This document shows positions 8,153 to 15,057 of a DNA stretch of 64,000 nt, piece after piece (positions within the stretch are counted from its first letter, which is position 1; each line of letters opens with the position of its first letter). The notes under the pieces are model-generated. The model made no database searches. It was not told the origin of the DNA and saw only the letters and a program-made list of their open reading frames with translations. A program made the translations under genes and the position numbers. The stretch covers positions 4,154,001-4,218,000 of the forward strand of contig NZ_AP022601.1 in the NCBI RefSeq assembly GCF_010726765.1. The letters run 5' to 3'. Source of the DNA: Mycobacterium gallinarum. Its GTDB lineage: Bacteria; Actinomycetota; Actinomycetes; Mycobacteriales; Mycobacteriaceae.

Positions 8153-8204
8153 CGCCCCAATCTAGCGGCCCGACCGCGGCTGCCATCCCGGCGGCGGATC
8201 TTCA
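8153..8204. repeat. Right 52-bp direct repeat of the islet
   Basis: The native copy: it contains the last codons and TAG stop (8162-8164) of the DinB-family gene plus nine bases beyond. It matches 6957-7008 with a single mismatch. It marks the presumed insertion site of the islet. Confidence 0.85.
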
Positions 8205-8722
8205 CCCACCCGACCGTCGACGGCCTCGCGGAGCAGGTCGGCGTGCCCGGTGTGCCTGGCGTACTCCTCGATGAAGTCGCATACCACCCGACGCAGGCTG
8301 GCATGGTTGCCGTCATCGTCGGAGACGTGGACCAGCTGATCGAGTCCGCCGCGGGCCAACGCCGCGTCGAGGCGGGTGCGCGAGCGCGCCACCGCGTCCT
8401 CCCACAGTGCGTACAACGTCTCCGGCGGGTCGGCGGCCGCCGACGTGAACTCCCAGTCGTCGGTGCCGTCCCACAGCGTCGCCCACGGCTCGCCGACCGG
8501 TTCGCCGGTGAGCTTCTGGGTGAAGATGTAGTCCTCGTTGATGGCCATGTGCTTGAGCAGACCGCCGAGGGTGATCGCCGAGGCCCCGATGCGCGTCTGC
8601 AGTCCGGCCGCGTCGAGCTCGTCGGTCTTCCAGCGAAACGTCGCCCGCTGCCGATCGAGTGCACCGATCAGTTGCTCGACGTCGGTGCCGGCCAGCGGCG
8701 GTTCCCACGGGGTGTCCGTCAT
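8162..8722 (-). CDS. DinB-superfamily protein (DUF664 type)
   Basis: 186-residue four-helix-bundle protein of the DinB/YfiT superfamily, which includes mycothiol- or bacillithiol-dependent metal enzymes. The metal-ligand histidines are probably those in LLKHMAINE and EEYARHTGHADLLRE. The start at 8722 is preferred: upstream codons in the same frame translate the tRNA-Arg gene (PVAQRIEHLTTD type artefact) and are not protein coding. The 3' end is duplicated at the other side of the islet (6957-7008). Substrate unknown; family assignment is good. Confidence 0.82.
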   Translation of the reverse strand: MTDTPWEPPLAGTDVEQLIGALDRQRATFRWKTDELDAAGLQTRIGASAITLGGLLKHMAINEDYIFTQKLTGEPVGEPWATLWDGTDDWEFTSAAADPPETLYALWEDAVARSRTRLDAALARGGLDQLVHVSDDDGNHASLRRVVCDFIEEYARHTGHADLLREAVDGRVGEDPPPGWQPRSGR

Positions 8723-8745
8723 ACCACCACGGTAAGCACCTTGAG

Positions 8746-8818
8746 TGCGCCCGAAGGGATTCGAACCCCTAACCTTCTGATCCGTAGTCAGATGCTCTAT
8801 CCGTTGAGCTACGGGCGC
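8746..8818 (-). tRNA. tRNA-Arg (anticodon ACG)
   Basis: 73-nt cloverleaf on the minus strand. Acceptor strand 5'-GCGCCCG pairs with CGGGCGC, the T-loop GGTTCGAATCC is present, and the anticodon loop CTACGGA gives ACG, read as inosine at position 34. Discriminator A; CCA is not encoded. Confidence 0.95.
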
Positions 8819-8837
8819 ATGCATATTCAGTTGTTGG

Positions 8838-8926
8838 CGGAGGCGAGAGGATTTGAACCTCCGGCCCGGTTTAAGCCGGGCAACTCATTAGCAGTGAGTC
8901 CCATTCGGCCGCTCTGGCACGCCTCC
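8838..8926 (-). tRNA. tRNA-Ser (anticodon GCT)
   Basis: 89-nt class II tRNA with the long variable arm of serine tRNAs (TTGCCCGGCTTAAACCGGGC). Acceptor GGAGGCG pairs with CGCCTCC, the anticodon loop CTGCTAA gives GCT, the T-loop is GGTTCAAATCC, and CCA follows the discriminator at 8835-8837. It lies 19 bp from tRNA-Arg on the same strand and may be cotranscribed with it. Confidence 0.95.
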
Positions 8927-9020
8927 CGACGTTTACCGCCGATCCGACAGAGTACACAGGCCCGACGGCACCAAGCAAAGCAGATCAAGGGCGCACTGGG
9001 CGTCCCCATAAACTGATCGC

Positions 9021-10085
9021 GTGACCGCCCGTCTGCGACCCGAGCTTGCCGATCTACCGGCCTATACCCCCGGTAAGACCGTGCCGGGCGCGATCAAGAT
9101 CGCGAGCAACGAGACGGTGCACGGGCCCCTGCCCAGCGTGCGGGCCGCGATCGAGAAGGCCACCGACAACATCAACCGGTACCCCGACAACGGCTACGTC
9201 GAACTCAAGGAGCGGTTGGCCAAGGCCATAGGTGATGGGGCCTTCTCGCCGGAACACATCTCCGTCGGCTGCGGATCCGTGAGCCTGTGCCAGCAGTTGA
9301 TCCAGATCACCTCCACCGTCGGTGACGAAGTGCTGTTCGGCTGGCGCAGCTTCGAGATCTACCCGCTACAGGTCCGCACGGCGGGCGCCACCCCCGTGCA
9401 GGTGCCGCTGACCGCCCACACCTACGACCTCGACGCGATGCTGGCCGCGGTCACCGACCGCACCCGGCTGATCTTCGTGTGCAACCCGAACAACCCCACC
9501 AGCACCGTCGTCGACCCCGAGAAACTGGCCAGGTTCGTCGAAGCCGTGCCGTCGGACATTCTCATCGCCATCGACGAGGCATACGTCGAATACATTCGCG
9601 ACGGTCTGCTGCCGGACAGCTTGGGGCTGGTGCGCGCCCACCGCAATGTCGTTGTGCTACGGACGTTCTCGAAGGCGTACGGACTGGCCGGGTTGCGCAT
9701 CGGCTACGCCGTCGCCGACCCCGACGTCATCACCGCGCTCGGCAAGGTCTACGTCCCTTTCACTGCGACCAGCGTCTCGCAGGCCGCGGCCATCGCCTGC
9801 CTGGACGCCGCCGACGAGTTGCTGGCCCGCACCGATGCCGTCGTCGCCGAACGCGCACGGGTGACGGCAGCGCTCCTCGACGCCGGCTACACCGTGCCGC
9901 CGTCGCAGGCCAACTTCGTCTGGCTGCCGCTGCCCGGCCGCGCACAGGAGTACGCCCGCGCCGCCGCCGACAGCCGGATCATCGTGCGGCCTTACGGTGA
10001 CGACGGCGTACGCGTCACCGTCGCCGCGCAGGACGAGAACGACATGTTCCTCGAGTTCGCCCGCCACTGGATCGGAGAAGCATGA
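9021..10085 (+). CDS. hisC2: Histidinol-phosphate/aromatic aminotransferase HisC2
   Basis: 354-residue class I/II PLP aminotransferase, orthologous in context and sequence to M. tuberculosis Rv3772. It transfers amino groups to aromatic 2-oxo acids (phenylalanine, tyrosine) and may overlap with HisC1 in histidine synthesis. Visible landmarks are SNETVHGPLP for substrate/cofactor binding, CNPNNPTS with the PLP-contacting Asn, DEAYVEY with the pyridine-N Asp, and FSKAYGLAGLRIGY with the Schiff-base lysine. The GTG at 9021 is the start. The stop overlaps the start of the next gene (ATGA), so the two are translationally coupled. Adjacent tRNA genes are divergent. Confidence 0.92.
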   Translation: MTARLRPELADLPAYTPGKTVPGAIKIASNETVHGPLPSVRAAIEKATDNINRYPDNGYVELKERLAKAIGDGAFSPEHISVGCGSVSLCQQLIQITSTVGDEVLFGWRSFEIYPLQVRTAGATPVQVPLTAHTYDLDAMLAAVTDRTRLIFVCNPNNPTSTVVDPEKLARFVEAVPSDILIAIDEAYVEYIRDGLLPDSLGLVRAHRNVVVLRTFSKAYGLAGLRIGYAVADPDVITALGKVYVPFTATSVSQAAAIACLDAADELLARTDAVVAERARVTAALLDAGYTVPPSQANFVWLPLPGRAQEYARAAADSRIIVRPYGDDGVRVTVAAQDENDMFLEFARHWIGEA

Positions 10086-10543
10086 GCGAGGCACGCAAGA
10101 AGTTCACCGAGTTCACCGAACGCACGGATCGGATCTCCGACGCCGAACTCGACGAGTTCTGGGCCACGCTGGCACCGGCGACCATCGACTTCATGATCGG
10201 CGAGTGGGCGGGCGGGGAGTTCGACACCGGTCACCGCGCCAACGGCTTCATGAAGCGCCTGAACTGGTTCGGCAAGACGTTCGTGTCGGCGACCGACGCC
10301 AAGCCACTGGTGTGCCTGGACGCCGACGGCAACAAGTTCTCCAACACCGAGGCGATGAACGGCGAGGCCAGCCTCTGGATGGAGGAGTTCCGCGGCGAGC
10401 TCGTCGCCTCGATGGTTTACGACGGCAGGCCGGTGCACGACCACTTCAAGGTCGTCGACGACAACGCCGTCATGGGGATCATGAACGGCAAGGGCGCCCT
10501 CGACGGAGACAAGTTTCTGTACTTCTACCTGGAACGCGTCTAA
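10082..10543 (+). CDS. GXWXG/DUF4334 domain protein
   Basis: 153 residues. The GXWXG motif appears as IGEWAGGEFDTGH, followed by a DUF4334 C-terminal half (HDHFKVVDDNAVMGIMNGKG). The family is a lipocalin-like small barrel seen alone or fused in actinobacteria; its function is not known. The start codon overlaps the hisC2 stop by four bases, indicating coupled translation, so a role linked to aromatic amino or keto acid metabolism is possible but unproven. No signal peptide; expected in the cytoplasm. It converges on the minus-strand gene at 10540 with a 4-bp overlap. Confidence 0.82.
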   Translation: MSEARKKFTEFTERTDRISDAELDEFWATLAPATIDFMIGEWAGGEFDTGHRANGFMKRLNWFGKTFVSATDAKPLVCLDADGNKFSNTEAMNGEASLWMEEFRGELVASMVYDGRPVHDHFKVVDDNAVMGIMNGKGALDGDKFLYFYLERV

Positions 10544-11121
10544 CCCGGCCGGCGGCCGGTGAACGCCAGCAGCCTGTCCAACGATCCGGCGTCGTCCGGA
10601 ATGTCGACCGGATCGTCGAAGCCCGCGCGGGTGCGACCCTGCGGGGTGATGACCTTGGTCGCCAGCCCCATGACGTAGTCGGTCAGCGAATCGGGCGTAT
10701 TCACCTCGCGGCCGACGGCCGCAGCGTAATCCCAAGCGTGGACCAGAAATTCGAGTGACAGGATGCCTGCCATCACCGTCGCGGGCGCCTCGCTATTCCC
10801 GAAGGGCACCGTGCCGTCGAGTCCGCGCCGTTTCCACGCGTCCAGCGCGGGCCGTCCGGCGAGGACCACCTGCCGCTCCACCGAGTCCGTCCGGTCCCGC
10901 TCGGGGAATTCCGCACCCGCCGCACCGCCGAGCACGGTGATCGAATTCATCAGGTGATCCGTTAGGCCTGCCACGTCGAACTCGCGGCACGGTGTCTGCT
11001 TTTCGAGGTCGTCGGCGGCGATGCCGTGCAGCACGTGCTGCAGCACGGCGAAGGTGGCTTCTGCACTCTCCAGTTCGTCCGCAGGCGGTGAATCCGGTCC
11101 GGCACGCAGATCGTCCGTCAT
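10540..11121 (-). CDS. TIGR03086-family metal-binding protein (maleylpyruvate isomerase-like N-terminal domain), Rv3773c orthologue
   Basis: 193 residues of the DinB-like, mycothiol-dependent maleylpyruvate isomerase superfamily. Conserved elements: TPCREFDVAGLTDHLMNS with a ligand histidine, SLEFLVHAWDYA with the second histidine, and the PDSLTDYVMGLATKVITP segment. The reaction is unknown; related proteins use mycothiol as cofactor. ATG 11121 is preferred over the in-frame upstream codon at 11130 because the family normally begins just before the ELESAEATF helix. The gene neighbour hisC2 is conserved in M. tuberculosis (Rv3772-Rv3773c). Confidence 0.85.
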   Translation of the reverse strand: MTDDLRAGPDSPPADELESAEATFAVLQHVLHGIAADDLEKQTPCREFDVAGLTDHLMNSITVLGGAAGAEFPERDRTDSVERQVVLAGRPALDAWKRRGLDGTVPFGNSEAPATVMAGILSLEFLVHAWDYAAAVGREVNTPDSLTDYVMGLATKVITPQGRTRAGFDDPVDIPDDAGSLDRLLAFTGRRPG

Positions 11122-11162
11122 GGCTCCCACGCTACGTCGCGCTTGCGCCTATCGTTGCCCAG

Positions 11163-11600
11163 ATGAAGACGTACGTGCGGGTGGGCGCATCGGCCCTGAT
11201 CGTGGTGGGCCTGGCCGCCGGGTGCTCACGCACCACCGAGGGCACCGTCGCCATGACGACCGAGCCTGGGCCCCCGATCTCGTCAGAAGACACCGAGACG
11301 GGTCAGCCGACGATTCCGGGCCTGCCGGACATCGAGCTTCCCGACATTCCGGGCTTGCCCGGGTTTCCGGGTAACGACGTCCCCGACGTGCCCGCCCCGG
11401 CGAACGCGCAGACGATGACGTGCGACGAGTACACCGGCCTCGACGAGGCCACCCAGAAGGCCGTCGTCAAGGCCATCCTCAATGAGGACGGCGTGACCGA
11501 CGAAGCCGCGGAGCTGACGGCGATGCTCATGGCCGGCGCCATGTGCCAGTTCATGCCCGACCTCACGGTCAGCGAGGTGGTGTCGGGCTCCCCACCGTGA
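11163..11600 (+). CDS. Secreted lipoprotein, possibly HdeA-like
   Basis: 145 residues starting at ATG 11163. A type II signal peptide ends in the lipobox LAAGC, so the mature protein starts at Cys21 and is lipidated outside the membrane. A low-complexity linker rich in Pro, Gly and Asp (GLPDIELPDIPGLPGF) leads to a helical domain with two cysteines (MTCDEYTGLD and GAMCQFMPD). The TCxEY..LD pattern with a paired cysteine resembles the acid-stress chaperone HdeA fold; this is a pattern-level impression only. Orientation is the same as echA21, which begins 17 bp after the stop, so cotranscription is likely. Confidence 0.75.
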   Translation: MKTYVRVGASALIVVGLAAGCSRTTEGTVAMTTEPGPPISSEDTETGQPTIPGLPDIELPDIPGLPGFPGNDVPDVPAPANAQTMTCDEYTGLDEATQKAVVKAILNEDGVTDEAAELTAMLMAGAMCQFMPDLTVSEVVSGSPP

Positions 11601-11617
11601 GTGGCTAGCCTGCACCC

Positions 11618-12442
11618 ATGGGCGACACCTACGAATCCGTCACCGTCGACATCAAGGATTACGTCGCGCAGGTGACGCTGATCGGCCCCGGCAAGGGCAA
11701 CGCCATGGGCCCGGCCTTCTGGGCCGAGATGCCCGAGGTGTTCGCCAAGCTCGACGCCGACCGCGACGTGCGCGCGATCGTCCTGACGGGTTCAGGCACG
11801 AATTTCAGCTACGGACTCGACCTGATGGCGATGGGCGGCATGCTGTCCGGCGTCATGTCCGACGGGGCGACGGCGCGTCCGCGCGCGGAACTGCACGCCA
11901 CGATCCTGCGCATGCAGGGCGCCATCAACGCCGTCGCCGACTGCCGCACCCCGACCATCGCGTCGGTGCACGGCTGGTGCATCGGCGGCGGCGTCGACCT
12001 GATCTCGGCCGTCGACATGCGCTACGCCAGCGCCGACGCCAAGTTCTCGGTGCGCGAGGTCAAGATCGCGATCGTCGCCGACGTGGGCAGCCTGGCCCGC
12101 CTGCCGCTGATCCTGTCCGACGGGCACCTGCGCGAGCTGGCGCTGACGGGTAAGGACATCAACGCGGCCCGTGCCGAGAAGATCGGTCTTGTCAACGACG
12201 TGTATGACGACGCCGAGGCGTCGCTGGCCGCTGCACATGCGACCGCCGCCGAGATCGCCGAGAATCCGCCGCTGGTCGTCAGCGGTGTCAAGGACGTGCT
12301 CGATCAGCAGCGCATCGCCAGGGTCTCGGAGAGCCTGCGCTATGTCGCGGTGTGGAACTCGGCGTTTCTGCCGTCGAAGGATCTGGGCGAAGGGATCACG
12401 GCGACGTTCGAGAAGCGGCCGCCCAACTTCACCGGGGAATAG
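11618..12442 (+). CDS. echA21: Enoyl-CoA hydratase/isomerase EchA21
   Basis: 274-residue crotonase-family protein, orthologue of Rv3774. The oxyanion-hole segments are GTNFSYGLDL near residue 63 and the HGWCIGGGVDLISAVDMRYA block. Residues aligning with the two catalytic glutamates fall in SVREVKIAIVADVG; the second position appears as Asp rather than Glu, as in isomerase-type members, so dienoyl-CoA isomerase activity is as likely as hydratase activity. It lies directly behind the lipoprotein gene. The 3' end overlaps the convergent epimerase gene by 14 bp. Confidence 0.88.
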   Translation: MGDTYESVTVDIKDYVAQVTLIGPGKGNAMGPAFWAEMPEVFAKLDADRDVRAIVLTGSGTNFSYGLDLMAMGGMLSGVMSDGATARPRAELHATILRMQGAINAVADCRTPTIASVHGWCIGGGVDLISAVDMRYASADAKFSVREVKIAIVADVGSLARLPLILSDGHLRELALTGKDINAARAEKIGLVNDVYDDAEASLAAAHATAAEIAENPPLVVSGVKDVLDQQRIARVSESLRYVAVWNSAFLPSKDLGEGITATFEKRPPNFTGE

Positions 12443-13337
12443 GGGTCCAGCCGAACTCCGCCTTCGCCTTCGCATTCGACAGCGGCAGCCACGTCGTGCC
12501 GAATGCCGTCGCCGGATACGACGCGACGAGGCCCACCAGCTTGTGCGAGATCGGCAGCGGCCGCGGCCGGCCCAGCTTCGCCGACAACTCCCGCACGTAG
12601 TCACCGAACGACTGCGGCCGGTCGTCGACGATGTTGTAGACCTCACCGCCTCGGCCCTTCGTGACGGCGTCTGCGGTGGTCTTCGCGACATCGTCGATGT
12701 GTATCCACGAGACCACGCCGTCGCCCGTCAGCGCCGGCATTGCCCACCACTTGGCCAGCTTGACGAAGAGTTCGTCATGCGGCACATCTGGCCCGTAAAA
12801 GATGCCGTAGCGCAACACAATTCCCTCTGTATCGCTGAGCTCGCCGGAGGTCAGCGCAGTCTGCTCCATACCGCGCAGCGCGGCCAGCATGGCGTCACCG
12901 CCCGGCGGCGGCGGACCCGGATAGAGATCGGTTTCGTCCACCACGCGAGGTCCGGACCTCGGATAGCCGTAGGCGAACACCACCGACTCCGCGACAACGC
13001 GGCGTACTCCCGCCCGCTGCGCGGCTCGTACGAGATTCGGCGCGCCGACACCCCAGAGTTCGCGTGCCGGTTCGAAGTCCTTGGGGCGCTTGGGGCCCCA
13101 CTTCGGCAGGGTCGTTAGCAGCGAGATCACCACCTCCGGTCCGACGTCCGCGACGACCTTGTCGATCTCGTCGGCGTCGAGCACGTCGGCAACCACCGGC
13201 TTGCCGCCCGTCGCTGCGATCTGCGACGTCTTCAACGACGTCCGGGTCACACCGATCACCTCGTGCCCGCGAGAGTTCAACTCCCGCAACAACGGAAGAC
13301 CGGGCACGCTCGTCGCACCGGCAACCAGTACCCGCAT
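12429..13337 (-). CDS. NAD-dependent epimerase/dehydratase family protein
   Basis: 302-residue extended SDR-type protein with an atypical GATSVPG cofactor loop (usual form GxxGxxG) and the downstream substrate-domain layout of nucleotide-sugar epimerases (RYGIFYGP, VSWIHIDDVAKTT, EVYNIVDDRP). The catalytic YxxxK is not evident, so activity is uncertain. Start ATG at 13337 overlaps the stop of the upstream membrane-protein gene by one base (TGATG). The pair forms an operon now immediately downstream of IS110 copy 2. Substrate unknown. Confidence 0.8.
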   Translation of the reverse strand: MRVLVAGATSVPGLPLLRELNSRGHEVIGVTRTSLKTSQIAATGGKPVVADVLDADEIDKVVADVGPEVVISLLTTLPKWGPKRPKDFEPARELWGVGAPNLVRAAQRAGVRRVVAESVVFAYGYPRSGPRVVDETDLYPGPPPPGGDAMLAALRGMEQTALTSGELSDTEGIVLRYGIFYGPDVPHDELFVKLAKWWAMPALTGDGVVSWIHIDDVAKTTADAVTKGRGGEVYNIVDDRPQSFGDYVRELSAKLGRPRPLPISHKLVGLVASYPATAFGTTWLPLSNAKAKAEFGWTPIPR

Positions 13338-13750
13338 CAGCGCACGCCCTTCTCCGTGCGGATGGCGGCGCGCAACGCGATGGCGAGTATCACCGTCGTG
13401 AACACCAGGCCCCCTGCCTCCATCCACCCGATCAGGTCACCGGCGCCGTGGTGGGGGTCGATGATGTGGCTCAGCGAGTGCAACGCCCAGTGCAGTGTCG
13501 CGAAGGCCAGGGCAGGAACCCGCCACGACACCCGGCGCACCGCGGCGAGCAGCAGCAGACCCTGGGGGATCTCGAACGTCGCGTTGTCGAAGATGTAGTG
13601 ATCGTTGCGCACGCCGAAGGTGCCGAGCGTGTCGAAGAACGGACCCGGGAAGAACAGCATGAACAGCCCGATACCCAGGGCATAGATCCCGAAGACGATC
13701 AGCGTCACCTCGACGAAGCCGCCTCTTGTGCGGGTGGGAGTCGTCGTCAT
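13337..13750 (-). CDS. Small membrane protein, four predicted transmembrane helices
   Basis: 137 residues with hydrophobic stretches at about 15-35 (TLIVFGIYALGIGLFMLFF), 60-75, 80-95 and 108-128 (AGGLVFTTVILAIALRAAI). HWALHSLSHIIDPHH is histidine-rich and could bind a metal or cofactor. No family name is recognised; similar small actinobacterial membrane proteins are annotated as hypothetical. The ATG at 13750 lies two bases from the terminus of IS110 copy 2, whose last bases (AGGAGAAAC) serve as ribosome binding site, so expression may depend on transcription through the element. Coupled to the epimerase gene downstream. Confidence 0.72.
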   Translation of the reverse strand: MTTTPTRTRGGFVEVTLIVFGIYALGIGLFMLFFPGPFFDTLGTFGVRNDHYIFDNATFEIPQGLLLLAAVRRVSWRVPALAFATLHWALHSLSHIIDPHHGAGDLIGWMEAGGLVFTTVILAIALRAAIRTEKGVR

Positions 13751-13764
13751 ACGTTTCTCCTATG

Positions 13765-14832
13765 TCAAGCCGCTGCCGGTTGGCAAGGCTTTTGCCGGTT
13801 GTTGTGGTCGGTGTGGAGATGGTTGAAAACGACGCGGGCCAGGCGGCGTTTGAGGCAGCGCAGGGCTTCGGGCGTGGAGTCACCCTCGGCGAGGCGGTGC
13901 CGGTAATAGGTCTGTCCGAGTCCATCGAGGCGGATCTGGGTGACCGCGATTCGGTGCAGTGCCGCGTTGAGTTGACGGTTGCCCGAGCGGGTCAGCCGGA
14001 CCCGTCCGCGGGTGTTACCCGACCACACTGGAACCGGCGCTACTCCGGCATGACGGGCGAAGGCCGCCTCGCTCTTGAATCGCGCCACCCCGGCGGTCTC
14101 ACCGACCAGTTTGGCCGCGGTCAGTTCCCCGCAGCCGGGCATGTCCAGCAAGACCGGGGCCACCACGCGGACACGTTCGCCGATTCGTTTGGCCAGCGCG
14201 TTGATCATCTGGGTGAGTCGGGTGATGTCGGCCAACTCGTCGCGGGCCAGCTCGGCCACGATCCCGGTTTGGAAGTTCAGCCAGTCGCTCAGGAGCCTTC
14301 GGTGCTTGGCCAGATCTAACGAGCGCGGTTTGGGTGCACGCTCGGGATCGAGTTCATGGATCCGCCACAACAGTCGATTGATGGTCGCCGTGCGTTGTGC
14401 CACAAGGACTTCGCGGCGATCCACCAACAGCTTCACCTCCCGCGACACCTCGTCATGAGAAGCGACCGGAAGGTCTGGTTCACGCAGAAACCCCCGCGCC
14501 ACCGCCAGTGCGTCGATCGGATCAGACTTGCCGCGGGTGCGCGCTGAGGCCCGAGTCTGGGCCATCAACTTCGGCGGCACCCGCACCACCTTCTGCCCCA
14601 AACCCAACAGGTCTCGTTCTAGGCGCGCCGACAGATGGCGGCAGTCCTCGATCGCCCAGACGACCTCGGCCCCGAACTGTTCACGGGCCCACATCACCGC
14701 CTCGGCATGCCCGGCGGTGATCGCTTTGACGGTCTTCTCGGCGAGCTTGCGACCCGCCTCATCGACCGCGACGAAGGTATGGGTGCGCTTGTGTACATCG
14801 GCTCCAACAACAACCATGGTGGTTGCCTCCAT
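13765..14832 (-). CDS. IS110-family transposase (bridge-RNA-guided recombinase type)
   Basis: 355 residues, the usual length for IS110. The N-terminal RuvC-like DEDD domain shows VGADVHKRTH (first Asp), AIEDCRHLS (acidic residue near 62) and KSDPIDALAVARG (two Asp near 103-106). A coiled-coil linker follows, then the transposase_20 domain with PGCGELTAAKLVGE and VPVWSGNTRGRVRLTRSGNRQLNAAL, which carries the catalytic serine region. These recombinases join element ends to a target using a bridge RNA from the element's non-coding end. The frame is complete and undamaged, so the copy may be active. An in-frame ATG five codons later is an alternative start. Confidence 0.93.
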   Translation of the reverse strand: MEATTMVVVGADVHKRTHTFVAVDEAGRKLAEKTVKAITAGHAEAVMWAREQFGAEVVWAIEDCRHLSARLERDLLGLGQKVVRVPPKLMAQTRASARTRGKSDPIDALAVARGFLREPDLPVASHDEVSREVKLLVDRREVLVAQRTATINRLLWRIHELDPERAPKPRSLDLAKHRRLLSDWLNFQTGIVAELARDELADITRLTQMINALAKRIGERVRVVAPVLLDMPGCGELTAAKLVGETAGVARFKSEAAFARHAGVAPVPVWSGNTRGRVRLTRSGNRQLNAALHRIAVTQIRLDGLGQTYYRHRLAEGDSTPEALRCLKRRLARVVFNHLHTDHNNRQKPCQPAAA

Positions 14833-15050
14833 TCACTGAGAGGTGACGGTTGGGCCGGTCGGCGGACATACCTCAGTGGGGGCGGTGCCACGCTCCTATC
14901 AAGTCACGCCGGCCGGTCCTTCACACCTGATGCCGGCAAAACGCATGCTCGCCAACCCGAAGGCGGCACCCACGCTATGAGCCAGACACCAGGTGTAAAG
15001 GATCCAACCACCGCAAGAAGCGGTGACCCCACCCTGACACTGACGTCACG
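14833..15050 (-). ncRNA. Candidate bridge RNA region of IS110 copy 2
   Basis: 218 bp of non-coding DNA between the transposase start and the left end of the element, conserved base for base in copy 1 (2815-3030) apart from scattered substitutions. IS110-group elements encode their bridge RNA here. Read on the minus strand it contains hairpins, for example ACCGC-TTCTT-GCGGT near the left end. It also contains CTCCTATCAAG (plus strand, from 14893), nearly the same as CTCCTATGTCAAG at the other end of the element, as expected for a guide loop that matches element or target DNA. Boundaries and expression are inferred. Confidence 0.55.
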
Positions 15051-15057
15051 CTAATAC

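Larger units (their letters stand above)
6957..8204. mobile_element. Lower-GC islet bounded by 52-bp direct repeats at the 3' end of a DinB-family gene
   Basis: A 1,196-bp unit with two divergent genes of unknown function, inserted between a DinB-family gene and the phosphodiesterase gene. The 52-bp segments at 6957-7008 and 8153-8204 differ at one position. The right copy forms the end of the DinB-family gene including its stop; the left copy repeats the same last ten or so codons and stop. Removing one repeat plus the intervening DNA would rebuild a normal DinB-phosphodiesterase junction. Base composition is visibly less GC-rich inside. No recombinase is encoded, so any movement would need an enzyme from elsewhere. 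Duplication of a gene 3' end is typical of site-specific integration. Confidence 0.7.
13753..15050 (-). mobile_element. Intact IS110-family insertion sequence (copy 2)
   Basis: 1,298 bp defined by comparison with copy 1 (1829-3030): identity starts at 13753 and stops after TGACGTCACG at 15050. It holds one 355-codon transposase and a 218-bp non-coding end upstream of it. There are no terminal inverted repeats or target duplications. It is inserted between the divergent membrane-protein gene (ATG 13750) and the MocR gene (15058). In both copies the transposase end lies exactly two bases from a host start codon, like mycobacterial IS900-type elements, which insert next to ribosome binding sites. 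Confidence 0.9.

Noticed and set aside
8723..8824. N-terminal extension of the DinB-family protein
   Set aside because: These codons translate the tRNA-Arg gene; the artefactual peptide is well known in automatic annotation.
12429..13427. Longer start (13427) for the epimerase
   Set aside because: The extra residues lie in the coding region of the membrane-protein gene on the same strand; ATG 13337 gives the Rossmann fold directly.
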